From an uncultured Eubacteriales bacterium (GTDB taxonomy: Bacteria > Bacillota > Clostridia > Lachnospirales > Lachnospiraceae), in NCBI GenBank assembly GCA_900315305.1, contig OMYS01000004.1, positions 1 to 64,000 of the forward strand: a stretch of 64,000 nt of DNA, read 5' to 3'. Positions 1-8,627 of the stretch are shown here, in pieces. Below the pieces are notes generated by a model. That model searched no databases and was not told the DNA's origin. It worked only from the letters and a program-made list of their open reading frames with translations. How positions within the stretch are numbered: position 1 is the first letter of the stretch; each line of letters starts with the position of its first letter. A program made the position numbers and the translations under genes.

Positions 1-14
1 CTGTTCGTTTCTCT

Positions 15-98
15 GCCGGTGTGGCGGAATTGGCAGACGCAAGGGACTTAAAATCCCTCGAAGGCAACTTCGTGCCGGTTCGAGTCCGGCCACCGGCA
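15..98 (+). tRNA. tRNA-Leu (anticodon TAA)
   Basis: The acceptor arms GCCGGTG (15-21) and CACCGGC (91-97) pair fully. The anticodon loop at 47-53 carries TAA at 49-51. The long variable arm and the TTCGAGT T-loop fit a class II leucine tRNA. CCA is not encoded. A strong terminator follows directly. Confidence 0.97.
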
Positions 99-105
99 TC
101 CGCAT

Positions 106-148
106 GCCCCGGAACATTCCATGATCTGGTTTGTTCCGGGGCCTTTTT
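106..148 (+). terminator. Intrinsic terminator of tRNA-Leu
   Basis: The 11-bp perfect arms GCCCCGGAACA (106-116) and TGTTCCGGGGC (132-142) are followed by CTTTTT. It lies 8 nt after the tRNA and ends that transcript. Confidence 0.93.
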
Positions 149-173
149 ATGCTCTGCGCCGAATTGCTTGGAA

Positions 174-338
174 GTAACTATTCAGCACCCCCAGACTCGG
201 AACGCTTCGCGTTCCTCGTTGTGGGCGGACAGAGCGGCTTCGCCCCTTGTCCACCCCTTGGAAAACTGATGAAATCGTTCGGCGGGCAAGCTCCCCGTCC
301 GGATTTCATCAGTTTTCCAAGGGGTGCTGAATGATTTC
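174..338 (+). repeat. Family A inverted-repeat element, full-length copy A1
   Basis: The ends are inverted repeats built on GTAACTATTCAGCACCCC (left) and GGGGTGCTGAATGATTTC (right). Inside are three hairpins. The first is GGAACGC-ttc-GCGTTCC. The second lies in the GGCGGACA...TTGTCC segment. The third is a 17-bp stem from GGAAAACTGATGAAATC to GATTTCATCAGTTTTCC. Close copies lie at 13531, 32950 and 36878. It fills most of the gap between tRNA-Leu and the glycosyltransferase. Short open frames across it recur in other copies only because the DNA recurs, so they are not called as genes. Confidence 0.85.
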
Positions 339-470
339 AGAGAATGTTCAGATTTCTGAAAGCCTCTGTGAATGGCGCTTTCCGGCTCTGTGTGGTATGA
401 TGGCAACGTTCACGTGATAACAGGAGCGCCTTCGGGCGCCTTAAAAAGAAAATGAAAGCTGGAGTGCTGC

Positions 471-1456
471 ATGAAAGATACTGTTCTTTACTATGTCATT
501 CCCTGCTACAACGAGGAAGAGGTGCTGAGCGAGACTGCAAAGCGGCTGTACGCCAAAATCAGTCAGCTCGTCAAGGCACAGAAAATATCACCCGCGAGCA
601 GGATTCTGTTTGTCAATGACGGGAGTACGGATACAACGTGGGAGATCATTTCGTGGACCCTGTCTTTTCAGGACTGTCGCTGAGCCGCAACAGAGGCCAC
701 CAGAACGCGCTGTACGCGGGGCTTATGTTCGCGAAGGAATACTGTGATGTTTCCATTTCCATGGATGCGGACCTGCAGGACGACGTCGAGGCGACAGATG
801 AGATGATTGCGCGCTATGAGGGCGGCTGTGATATTGTCTACGGCGTGCGGAATAACCGCGACACGGACTCTTGGTTCAAGCGGACGACGGCGAGAGGCTT
901 CTACCGCCTGATGGAGCACATGGGTGTCGAGATGATTCCGGACTGCGCGGATTTCCGCCTCATGGACAGACGGGCCCTGATCGGGCTGTCCGAGTTCCGC
1001 GAGGTCAATCTGTTCCTCCGGGGACTGGTTCCGCTGATCGGGTATAAGACGGACAAGGTCTATTACGCGCGCGGGAAGCGCTTCGCCGGTGAGAGCAAAT
1101 ACCCGCTGAAGAAAATGATCAACTTTTCGATCCAGGGTGTCACCTCACTCTCTGTCGAGCCGATCCGCATGATCACAAATACAGGGATCATCATTTTCCT
1201 TGTCAGCATTCTGTTTCTGATCTGGGGAATTGTTCAGAAGGCGAGAGGTGTGACGGTCGCAGGCTGGTCATCGCTCATAGTCTCGATCTGGGCGATCGGA
1301 GGTCTGATTCTTTTCTCGATAGGCATTATCGGAGAGTACATCGGAAAGATTTACCTCGAGACGAAGCATCGGCCGCGCTATCTGATCGACGAGACCTTAA
1401 ACGACGGCATCCGGAAGCCGGATATCAGCAGGAGATCGAACCGTCCGGAGACTTGA
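471..1456 (+). pseudogene. Frameshifted GtrB/DPM1-like polyprenyl-phosphate glycosyltransferase (GT2)
   Basis: Two frames together make one family-2 glycosyltransferase of the kind that loads a sugar on undecaprenyl phosphate at the inner membrane. The first part (471-683) has the start after a GGAG ribosome site, the IPCYNEEE motif and VNDGSTDTTWEII. The second part continues in another frame with GLSLSRNRGHQNALYAGL, the metal-binding MDADLQDD segment and two C-terminal membrane helices. The break lies near 645-660. The linker expected between WEII and DPVF is about five residues short, which fits a loss of 3n+1 bases, roughly 13 or 16. All key motifs survive, so the damage is recent or is an assembly error. 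A terminator at 1495 closes the unit. Confidence 0.8.
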
Positions 1457-1494
1457 AAAACCGGCGGATCGGGCACAGAATCCGGAAAGACGGC

Positions 1495-1537
1495 AGAGGC
1501 CGCTGCTCTGATTCAAGGAGCAGCGGCCTCTTTTTTG
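1495..1537 (+). terminator. Intrinsic terminator after the glycosyltransferase
   Basis: The arms AGAGGCCGCTGCTC (1495-1508) and GAGCAGCGGCCTCT (1518-1531) are perfect over 14 bp and run into six T residues. It separates this unit from the convergent glycosylase gene. Confidence 0.93.
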
Positions 1538-1567
1538 ATAAGAGCCTCCCTCATGGACATCCGACTG

Positions 1568-2092
1568 TTAGAGACCGGAACGACTGCCTGAGAGGGCTTT
1601 TCCCCACGCGGAAACAAGCGCGTCAAGGCGCCACGAGGCATTGGCGGCGCTGCTCGAAGGCAGCCTGACGGGCTCGATGCCTGTCTCCGGAAGGAGATAT
1701 TTCATGTACAGATTATAGGCCGTGCCGCCGTTTACAAAGATCCGGCTTCCGACCCGGCTGCCCGCGAGGATCGGCGAGAGATCGGTCGGAACCACATCGC
1801 GGATACTGCTGTCCGAGGAGCCGATGATCGAGCAGCTGTCGATGACGTCGTAGAGCGCGATCCGGTTGCGGATGAGAAAGGCCTTCTTCTCATCGGTGTC
1901 TGCTGCGGACGGCACGGTATCGTGAAAGACAGCGGCGAGAATCTTCCAGAAGCGGTTCTGCGGGTGGCCGTAGTAGAAGTTCATTTCCCGCGACTTTACG
2001 GAGGGAAAGCTGCCCAGAATCAGATATTCGGAATCCGGTCTCCAGAAGGCACCGAAGGTGTGGGAGACTGTCATTCGCTCTTGCTTCTTCAT
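1568..2092 (-). CDS. DNA-deoxyinosine (hypoxanthine-DNA) glycosylase, UDG superfamily family 6
   Basis: The 174-residue protein belongs to the small HDG branch of the uracil-DNA glycosylase fold, which removes deaminated adenine (hypoxanthine) from DNA in base excision repair. Visible marks are LGSFPSVKSRE at residues 27-36, the NFYYGHPQNRFW stretch at 38-49 and the C-terminal LPSSSAANA loop at 144-152. The family usually reads LPSTSPANA at that loop, so this copy is slightly divergent. The length is normal. The ATG is preceded on the minus strand by AGGGAG about 11 nt upstream. It stands alone, convergent with the glycosyltransferase and divergent from the LacI-type gene. Confidence 0.85.
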   Translation of the reverse strand: MKKQERMTVSHTFGAFWRPDSEYLILGSFPSVKSREMNFYYGHPQNRFWKILAAVFHDTVPSAADTDEKKAFLIRNRIALYDVIDSCSIIGSSDSSIRDVVPTDLSPILAGSRVGSRIFVNGGTAYNLYMKYLLPETGIEPVRLPSSSAANASWRLDALVSAWGKALSGSRSGL

Positions 2093-2514
2093 TTTGTATA
2101 TTGCTCCCTGTCAGCGGCTGCTGCGGAGCTTCTTCGGAGGAAGAGGCTTCGCGCAGCTGCTTTTTTTATTTTTGTCGGACCCTGCGAAACAGAGCAGGAA
2201 CCTTCCATACAGTATACCATACGTGAGCCTGCCGGATATCGCCCTGATATTCACGGCCGCATGCGACTTGGGACGGCGTGTGAGCTGCAGCACAGTCGAG
2301 GATCATCTGAATCGCGTCTGTGATTATGCGATTTGGGACGGCGTATGAGCTGCAGCAGGGCACTGCGTCCGCAGCGTGATCAGGACTGAAACCGCAATCG
2401 CATGTGCAGATGCGTCGGACCGCGGAAAGACGGGCCGAATTAACGGATTTTGGTCATTATTACCAAAACACCACGGATAAACAACAGCTATATGACAAAA
2501 TGACGGCGACTCTG
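2093..2514. other. Intergenic region with decayed family B sequence and an unassigned hairpin
   Basis: No gene is seen here. Two diverged copies of one module, GCATGCGACTTGGGACGGCG at about 2259 and ATGCGATTTGGGACGGCG at about 2325, each run on into TATGAGCTGCAGC or GTGTGAGCTGCAGC. They resemble the right end of family B elements (compare 38420-38452) but have lost the terminal GTAAC. A long imperfect GC-rich hairpin at about 2109-2160 is followed by a T-rich run at 2161-2173, with no plus-strand gene upstream of it. Confidence 0.55.
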
Positions 2515-2543
2515 TTGACGAGTACACCCGCCAATGATAATAT
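2515..2543 (+). promoter_or_regulatory. Sigma-A-type promoter of the LacI-family gene
   Basis: A -35 box TTGACG (2515-2520) and a -10 box TAATAT (2538-2543) are spaced by 17 bp. The start of transcription would fall on or next to the operator at 2549-2562. Confidence 0.65.
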
Positions 2544-2548
2544 TTTTG

Positions 2549-2562
2549 TGAAAACGATGTCA
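2549..2562 (+). promoter_or_regulatory. cre / LacI-family operator upstream of the regulator gene
   Basis: TGAAAACGATGTCA matches TGWNANCGNTNNCA, the catabolite-responsive-element and LacI-family consensus, at every fixed position. It sits within a wider palindrome GTGA...TCAC between the -10 box and the ribosome site, so a bound repressor should block the gene. Autoregulation or CcpA control are both possible, since the two cannot be told apart by sequence. Confidence 0.75.
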
Positions 2563-2577
2563 CACTGGAGGAGCGCA

Positions 2578-3573
2578 ATGAATATCGGTGATATTGCCGA
2601 GATGGCGGGTGTTTCCAGAGCCGCTGTCTCCCGTTATCTGAATAACGGATATATCAGCGCCGAAAAAAGCGAGAAGATCCGGAAGGTGATTGAACGGACG
2701 GGCTACAAGCCTTCCGTAATGGCTCAGACGCTTCGCACAAAGAAAACGATGCTCATCGGAGTCGTGCTTCCCCGAATCAACTCAGATTCTATTTCAAGCA
2801 TTGTGGCCGGGATCGGAACGGCACTCAATGCGAGCGGATATGAAATGCTTCTTGCGACGACTGATAACAATCCGGAAAAGGAACTGGAGTTTCTTCGCAT
2901 TTTTTCGAATAACCGCGTGGACGGTGTGATTTTCATCGCCACCGTTTTTACGAAGGAGCACAGAAAGATCCTGAAGAACATGACAATTCCCGTTGTGATC
3001 GTGGGACAGCAGCTTGGCGGATATTCCTGCATTTACCACGATGATTACGGGGCGGGACGCGCGCTTGCGGAGCATGTGCTCGCGGCCGGAAGAAGAAAGC
3101 TGGCCTATATCGGGGTGCTGAAGGAGGATGTCGCTGTCGGACAGCAGCGCTTCGACGGAGTCCGTGAGGCGGCAGCGGAGGCTGGAATTGAGATCCCGCC
3201 GGAGCGGACGGAGATCGCGGAATTCTCCGCAGAATCCGGACACCGGTGTATGCAGAGAATTCTCGCGGAGTCCCCGGACCTTGATGCCGTGATCTGCGCG
3301 ACAGACGGCATTGCGATCGGGGCCATGGAGTGCCTGAAGGAGAGCGGAAGAAGAGTGCCGGAGGATGTGGCGGTTGCAGGCTTCGGTGACAATGTGATCT
3401 CATCGGTCACAACACCGACTCTCACGACGGTCCATCTCTATTACCGCGAGGCGGGAGAGACCGCCGCAAAGAGAATTGTCGAGCGGATTGACGGAAAAGA
3501 GAAGACGACGGTCGAGATCAAGCAGGGCTTCAAGGTCATTGAGCGCGGATCAACGAAGCGCGGACCGTCATGA
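2578..3573 (+). CDS. LacI/GalR-family transcriptional regulator (ScrR-like by context)
   Basis: The start is set at the ATG six bases after GGAGG (2567-2571), because the helix-turn-helix begins right there with NIGDIAEMAGVSRAAVSRYL. The frame is open further upstream but without family similarity. The product is 331 residues, normal for the family, with the DNA-binding domain at residues 1-60 and a periplasmic-binding-type sugar domain after LIGVVLPRI. The C-terminal part contains the usual DAVICATDGIAIGAMECL and DVAVAGFGDN segments. It heads the sucrose-type cluster, and matching operators lie before itself and before the PTS gene (6648), so it probably senses the sugar or sugar phosphate of that pathway. 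It could also be a CcpA-like global regulator. The context favours a local role. Confidence 0.9.
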   Translation: MNIGDIAEMAGVSRAAVSRYLNNGYISAEKSEKIRKVIERTGYKPSVMAQTLRTKKTMLIGVVLPRINSDSISSIVAGIGTALNASGYEMLLATTDNNPEKELEFLRIFSNNRVDGVIFIATVFTKEHRKILKNMTIPVVIVGQQLGGYSCIYHDDYGAGRALAEHVLAAGRRKLAYIGVLKEDVAVGQQRFDGVREAAAEAGIEIPPERTEIAEFSAESGHRCMQRILAESPDLDAVICATDGIAIGAMECLKESGRRVPEDVAVAGFGDNVISSVTTPTLTTVHLYYREAGETAAKRIVERIDGKEKTTVEIKQGFKVIERGSTKRGPS

Positions 3574-3621
3574 GGCTGCTGTATGCTGCCGTGATGAGTA
3601 CTGAACAGATGTGAGAAAAAA

Positions 3622-3646
3622 TTTCATGTTAAATGAAGTTTCATGC
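3622..3646. promoter_or_regulatory. Palindrome and repeated TTTCATG before the GH13 gene
   Basis: TTCAT-GTTAA-ATGAA (3623-3637) is an inverted repeat and TTTCATG recurs at 3639-3645. It lies just upstream of the AAGGAGG ribosome site (3648-3654). It may be a regulator site or an mRNA hairpin. It does not match the TGAAANCGATNNCA operator seen at 2549 and 6648. Confidence 0.35.
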
Positions 3647-3664
3647 TAAGGAGGAAGAGGAGAT

Positions 3665-5560
3665 ATGATTGACGAAACCTGGGAAAAGGAGTTCAGGACA
3701 AGACTGGGCCGCCACTACGATGAGATGAAGTGGCTGTACGCGGAGCTGTATCACAATGATCAGCACGCGTTCGACTATTTCTGCACTATGCTGCATGACT
3801 ACTATCAGCAGCGGTCCGATATCCTCAAGGAGTGGGATCAGGCGCGCGAGATGGTTCCGGACTGGTACAAGGGAAATGAGATGCTCGGCATGCTGATGTA
3901 CACGAACTGCTTTGCGGGCACACTGAAGGGCGTCAAGTCCCACCTTGATTACATCAAGGAGTGCGGCGTCAACTATGTTCATCTCATGCCTCTTCTGCAG
4001 AGCCCGAAGGGAAGATCGGACGGCGGCTACGCCGTATCTGACTTCCGGAAGGTCGAGCCGGAGCTCGGAACGATGGAGGACCTCTCCGATCTCGCCACGG
4101 AGTGCCACAACAAGGGCATGAGCGTCTGCCTCGATTTCGTCATGAACCACACGTCGGAGGACCACGAGTGGGCGCAGAGAGCAAAGAAGGGCGAGAAGGA
4201 GTATCAGGACAGATATTTCTTCTTTGATAACTGGGACATCCCGAATGAATTCGAGAAGACTGTCCCGCAGGTATTCCCGCAGACAGCGCCGGGCAACTTC
4301 ACCTGGTGCGATGAGGCCCAGAAGGTCGTCATGACGACGTTCTATCCGTATCAGTGGGACCTCAATTACGCGAACCCGACCGTCTTCAATGACATGACGG
4401 CAAATATGTTAAACCTCTGCAACCACGGCGTCGATATTATCCGTCTCGATGCGGTCCCGTATATCTGGAAGACACTCGGCACGTCCTGCCGGAACCTACC
4501 GCAGGTTCACACGCTGGTCCGTCTCATGCGGATGGCGACCGAGGTCGTCTGCCCGGGCACGCTTCTGCTCGGCGAGGTCGTCATGGAGCCGTCCAAGGTC
4601 GTTCCGTATTTCGGAACACTCGAGAAGCCGGAGTGCCACATGCTTTATAATGTCACGACAATGGCTTCCACCTGGCACACAGTGGCGACACACGATGTCC
4701 GCCTGCTCCGCCATCAGCTCGAGTCGGTCTTCGCGCTCCCGAAGGAGTACACGTTCCTCAATTATCTCCGCTGCCACGATGACATCGGCTGGGGACTCGA
4801 CTACGACTTCCTGAAGCAGTTCGGCATTGAGGAGGTCGCGCATAAGAAATATCTGAACGACTATCTGACCGGAAAATGGTACGGCAGTGACTCGCGCGGC
4901 GAGCTCTACAACGATGACCCGCGCCTCGGCGATGCGCGTCTCACAGGAACAACGGCGTCTCTGTGCGGAATTGAGGCAGCTGAGTATGAGAAAAATGACG
5001 AGAAGCTTGACCGCTATATCCGTCTTGATATTATGCTCCACGCGTTCCTTCTGACGCAGAGCGGCATCCCGGTTCTCTACAGCGGCGACGAGATCGGCCA
5101 GCTGAATGACTACTCCTACCACAATGATCCGCTCAAGTGGGACGACAGCCGGTACCTCCACAGAGGAAACCTGAACTGGGACGAGGTTGCTCTCAGGAAT
5201 GATCCGAAGACGCGCCAGGGAAGAATCTTCCAGGGCCTCAGAAGACTTGAGAAGCTTCGCACACAGTATGAGGTCTTCGACAGCGCGGCAGATACCTGGA
5301 TCGTCGAGACATACAACGATCACATCCTCGGCATCGGCAGATATTATAACGGCGAGAAGCTGATCGCGCTCTTTAACTTCAGCGAGTTCGATGAGACCGC
5401 ATGGGTCAACGAGGTCGAGGACTACACGGACCTTCTGACGGGCGAGCCGCGTCCGGCAAAGGCTGTCGGCATCCGTGCCTATGACTTCGCATGGCTCATG
5501 ACATCGTTCAAGAAGAGTGTGCCGACGAAGAAGGCACCGACACTCGAGAAGAAGGCATGA
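3665..5560 (+). CDS. GH13 amylosucrase-like glycoside hydrolase / glucosyltransferase
   Basis: The 631-residue protein has the N-terminal helical extension typical of amylosucrases (GH13 subfamily 4) before the (beta/alpha)8 barrel. Family motifs are DFVMNHTSEDHEW, the nucleophile Asp262 in IIRLDAVPYIW, the acid/base Glu304 in LLLGEVVMEP and the transition-state Asp372-Asp373 in NYLRCHDDIGW. The HDDIGW signature is characteristic of amylosucrase and the related sucrose hydrolases. Known members split sucrose and either release glucose or build alpha-1,4-glucan. Here the gene is followed by a HAD phosphatase and a sucrose-type PTS, which would deliver sucrose 6-phosphate. The real substrate may therefore be phosphorylated, or the protein may act on sucrose that enters another way. 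No signal peptide is present, so it is cytoplasmic. Family assignment is firm, substrate is open. Confidence 0.85.
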   Translation: MIDETWEKEFRTRLGRHYDEMKWLYAELYHNDQHAFDYFCTMLHDYYQQRSDILKEWDQAREMVPDWYKGNEMLGMLMYTNCFAGTLKGVKSHLDYIKECGVNYVHLMPLLQSPKGRSDGGYAVSDFRKVEPELGTMEDLSDLATECHNKGMSVCLDFVMNHTSEDHEWAQRAKKGEKEYQDRYFFFDNWDIPNEFEKTVPQVFPQTAPGNFTWCDEAQKVVMTTFYPYQWDLNYANPTVFNDMTANMLNLCNHGVDIIRLDAVPYIWKTLGTSCRNLPQVHTLVRLMRMATEVVCPGTLLLGEVVMEPSKVVPYFGTLEKPECHMLYNVTTMASTWHTVATHDVRLLRHQLESVFALPKEYTFLNYLRCHDDIGWGLDYDFLKQFGIEEVAHKKYLNDYLTGKWYGSDSRGELYNDDPRLGDARLTGTTASLCGIEAAEYEKNDEKLDRYIRLDIMLHAFLLTQSGIPVLYSGDEIGQLNDYSYHNDPLKWDDSRYLHRGNLNWDEVALRNDPKTRQGRIFQGLRRLEKLRTQYEVFDSAADTWIVETYNDHILGIGRYYNGEKLIALFNFSEFDETAWVNEVEDYTDLLTGEPRPAKAVGIRAYDFAWLMTSFKKSVPTKKAPTLEKKA

Positions 5561-5641
5561 GATAAGGCTTGATGAGACTGCGGCATGTCCCGGGCACCCT
5601 TTTGAGGCGCCCGGACGCACTGCGGACTGAGGAGAAGATAT

Positions 5642-6460
5642 ATGAAGCTTATTTTTCTTGATATTGATGGAACTCTGACAACACCCGGGTCAAATGAACC
5701 GCCGGCAAGCGCACTTGAGGCCATCCGGAAGGCGCAGGCGAAGGGAAACAAGGTTTTTCTCTGCACGGGGCGCAACTACGCGATGCTGAAGCCGCTCCTT
5801 AAGTACGGCTTTGACGGCATGGTCGCGGGAGCGGGCGGCTTTGTCACCTGCGGCGACAAGGTGCTCTTTGACTGCCCGATGACAGATGAGCAGACGAAGA
5901 CGGCTCTCGATACGCTGCACCGCGGCGGCGTCTTCTGCACGCTCGAGACGAAGGACGTGACATACGGGGACGAGAACCTCAGCGATTTCCTCGCGGGACA
6001 GTCTGAGGGAAACAGTGAGATTGAGCGGTGGAGGAAGGCGCTCTCGGACTCCCTCAATATCCATCCGATGAGCGAGTATGACGGAAGACCGGCCTATAAG
6101 GTCGTCATTATGTGCCTCCGCATGGACCAGCTCGATGAGGCGAAGGCCGCTCTTGAGAAGGACTTCAACTTCGTGATTCAGGACGTGCCCGCACACGGCT
6201 GCCTGAACGGCGAGCTCATCAACCGGAAATTCGACAAGGGCCGCGGCGTGCTGCGTGTCGCGGAGTATCTCGGCGTCCCGGTCAGCGACACCTATGGGTT
6301 CGGTGACAGCATGAACGACCTTGAGATGATCAAGACGGTCGGCACCTCCGTCTGCATGGCCAACGGCAGTGAGACCCTGAAGAAAATGAGTGACATGGTC
6401 TGCCCGGCTGTGACTGATGACGGCCTCGCAAAAGCCTTCGCTGAGCTGGGACTTGACTGA
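5642..6460 (+). CDS. Cof-type HAD-IIB family phosphatase
   Basis: The 272-residue protein opens with the nucleophile motif FLDIDGTL (Asp7, Asp9) and ends with the GDSMND motif at residues 221-226. Both are needed for Mg-dependent phosphate-ester hydrolysis. A C2-type cap lies between them, as in Cof/YbiV phosphatases of sugar phosphates. It sits between the GH13 enzyme and the PTS gene on the same strand, so its substrate is likely a sugar phosphate made by this pathway. A GAGGAG ribosome site precedes the ATG. The exact substrate cannot be read from sequence. Confidence 0.88.
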   Translation: MKLIFLDIDGTLTTPGSNEPPASALEAIRKAQAKGNKVFLCTGRNYAMLKPLLKYGFDGMVAGAGGFVTCGDKVLFDCPMTDEQTKTALDTLHRGGVFCTLETKDVTYGDENLSDFLAGQSEGNSEIERWRKALSDSLNIHPMSEYDGRPAYKVVIMCLRMDQLDEAKAALEKDFNFVIQDVPAHGCLNGELINRKFDKGRGVLRVAEYLGVPVSDTYGFGDSMNDLEMIKTVGTSVCMANGSETLKKMSDMVCPAVTDDGLAKAFAELGLD

Positions 6461-6647
6461 TCGTTTCACAGGTCTGATTTCGCGTTTCACAGCAGGATTC
6501 ACACGGCCTGCGCATCTTGTGCAGTTTACAGGAGCGGCTGGGGAACGTAATTTTCTAATATGTAAAAGTGCACAAATGAGCAGCCCGAAAGTTGGGATAA
6601 TCTACAATTTACAACGTATAAATATAAAATTATAATTAACTTAAATG

Positions 6648-6671
6648 TGAAACCGATTGCACTTTCGGTTT
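6648..6671 (+). promoter_or_regulatory. cre / LacI-family operator upstream of the PTS gene
   Basis: TGAAACCGATTGCA (6648-6661) fits TGWNANCGNTNNCA at every fixed position and differs from the site at 2549 at only three of 14 positions. A second half, TCGGTTT (6665-6671), forms an inverted repeat with AAACCGA (6650-6656). It lies in an AT-rich 250-nt leader before the PTS gene, which makes it the likely control point for PTS-HPr expression. Confidence 0.75.
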
Positions 6672-6714
6672 GCAAAAGTCCACCAAATCTTACTATGTGA
6701 AGGGAGAAGAGATT

Positions 6715-8598
6715 ATGGCACTGGATTATCACAAGTGTGCGCAAGAGATCGTCGATCATATCGGCGGTCGCGAGAACGTGGCACAGGCAGCGCACTGCGC
6801 GACCCGTCTTCGTCTCGTCATCAAGGACAACAGCAAGGTCGACAAGGACTACCTCGATAACGTTGAAGGCGTCAAGGGTATGTTCGAATCCAACGGCCAG
6901 CTGCAGCTGATCATCGGAACCGGAACTGTCAACAAGGTCTACGACGAATTCCTGGCCATCACAGGAATGACGGCGGCGACAAAGGATGATGTCAAGGCTG
7001 CCGCGGCGGCCAAGGCTCCGCTGTGGAGACGGCTTCTGAAGCCGATCGGCGATGTTTTCGTCCCGATCCTTCCGGCCATCGTCGCATCCGGTCTTATGAT
7101 GGGTATCGTCGAGGCTCTCGGCAAGGCGATTCCTTCATTTTCAGGCAGTGACTGGTACGCATTCCTCGATACGGTTTCGAACACGGCATTTGCATATCTG
7201 CCGGTCATCGTCGCTGTCTCTGCGGCGCGCGTATTCGGCGGCAATATCTTTCTCGGCGCGGTCATCGGTCTCTTGATGATCCACTCGAACTTCCTGAACG
7301 GCTGGAACGCCGGCTCAGCGGACGCAATCAATACGTTCTTCGGCGTCAAGAATGGTATCGCACCGAAGTGGCATCTGGTCGGCAACTTTATTACGATCAG
7401 ACGAATCGGTTATCAGGGCCACGTCATTCCGGTCATCATAGCGATTTATCTCATGAGTAAGATTGAGAAATGGCTGCATGACCACGTGCCGGAAATCATC
7501 GATCTCTTCGTTACACCGCTCTGCACAGTCTTCGTGACAGCGCTCCTGACACTCTGGATTGTCGGCCCGATCTTTGGACAGCTGGAGTCCTGGGTCCTCA
7601 TCGGTGCCCGTATCCTCGTCAAGAACCCGATTGGTTCGTGTGCGATGGGTGCCCTGTATCCGTGGACTGTTGTCATGGGTCTTCACCATATGTACAACGT
7701 CATCGAGGCCGGCATGCTGGCTGAGACGGGTCTCAACACATGGATGCCGATCGCATCTGCAGCAAACTTCGCACAGTTCGGTGCCTGCCTTGCAGTTGGT
7801 ATCCGCACAAAGTCTGAGAAGACAAGAGCAGTTGCTGTTCCGTCAGCTCTGTCTGCGGCTCTTGGTATCACAGAGCCGGCTATCTTCGGTGTCAACCTCC
7901 GCTTCTTCAAGCCGTTTATCGGCGGTATGATCGGCGGCGCTGTCGGCGCTCTCGTCGCAGCATTCCTCGGCATCGGCGCTACGGCTTACGGTGTCACGGG
8001 TATCCCGGGCTACCTGACAATCAACAACCCGCTTCTGTACACGGTTATCCTTGCAGTTGCCGGTGGTGTGGCATTCATTATTACAATGGCTACCTTCCAT
8101 GAAAACGCTCCGGCTGCCAAGAAGGCTCCGGCGGCTACAAATGCTCCGGATACAAAGGTCATTGACAAGGTCATCATTAAGTGCGATGAGGGCGAGGTCA
8201 AGGCTCCGATCGAGGGCAAGGTTGTCGCCCGCGACCAGATCCCGGATGACACATTCGCATCGGGCGTTCTCGGTGACGGCGTAGGCATCGAGCCGGACGG
8301 CGACACAGTCTATGCTCCGTTTGACGGCACGATTTCGACGGTCGCTGAGTCCAAGCATGCGATCGGCATCACAGGACCGAACGATATGGAACTTCTCATC
8401 CATGTCGGCGTCGACACGGTCTCCATGAATGGTGACGGCTTTGAGCCGTTCGTCAAGGAGGGTGATACAGTCAAGGCCGGCCAGAAGCTCCTTACATTTG
8501 ACAGAAAGAAGATCAAGGACGCGGGCCATCCGGACATCGTCGTTGTTCTTCTGACAAATTCGGACGACATGAAGAATGTCCAGATCAACAAGGACTGA
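6715..8598 (+). CDS. Sucrose-type PTS transporter, EIIBCA fusion
   Basis: The start is the ATG after AGGGAGAAGAG. The frame is open a few codons earlier but without a ribosome site. The 627-residue protein has three parts. EIIB (about residues 1-90) has the phospho-cysteine Cys28 in AAHCATRLRLV. EIIC (about 100-470) is a multi-spanning channel with LPAIVASGLMMG, GLHHMYNVIEAGML and ALGITEPAIFG. EIIA, the glucose-type domain at about 490-627, has His548 and the phosphorylated His563 in LLIHVGVDTV. EIIB and EIIC resemble sucrose permeases (ScrA/SacP). The protein imports and phosphorylates its sugar using EI and HPr, whose genes follow directly. Carrying its own EIIA, it needs no separate Crr protein. 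Confidence 0.9.
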   Translation: MALDYHKCAQEIVDHIGGRENVAQAAHCATRLRLVIKDNSKVDKDYLDNVEGVKGMFESNGQLQLIIGTGTVNKVYDEFLAITGMTAATKDDVKAAAAAKAPLWRRLLKPIGDVFVPILPAIVASGLMMGIVEALGKAIPSFSGSDWYAFLDTVSNTAFAYLPVIVAVSAARVFGGNIFLGAVIGLLMIHSNFLNGWNAGSADAINTFFGVKNGIAPKWHLVGNFITIRRIGYQGHVIPVIIAIYLMSKIEKWLHDHVPEIIDLFVTPLCTVFVTALLTLWIVGPIFGQLESWVLIGARILVKNPIGSCAMGALYPWTVVMGLHHMYNVIEAGMLAETGLNTWMPIASAANFAQFGACLAVGIRTKSEKTRAVAVPSALSAALGITEPAIFGVNLRFFKPFIGGMIGGAVGALVAAFLGIGATAYGVTGIPGYLTINNPLLYTVILAVAGGVAFIITMATFHENAPAAKKAPAATNAPDTKVIDKVIIKCDEGEVKAPIEGKVVARDQIPDDTFASGVLGDGVGIEPDGDTVYAPFDGTISTVAESKHAIGITGPNDMELLIHVGVDTVSMNGDGFEPFVKEGDTVKAGQKLLTFDRKKIKDAGHPDIVVVLLTNSDDMKNVQINKD

Positions 8599-8627
8599 GA
8601 ACTGACGGAAAAAGAGGGTGACAGAAC

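Noticed and set aside
131..334. Short open frames with SERFAFLVVGGQSGF-type products inside family A copies as a small-protein family.
   Set aside because: They recur only because the DNA repeat recurs, they lack ribosome sites, and the hairpin pairing explains the sequence constraint.
471..683. Calling 471-683 and 638-1456 as two separate genes.
   Set aside because: Together they make one glycosyltransferase with motifs in the right order. The second part starts with a GTG lacking a ribosome site.
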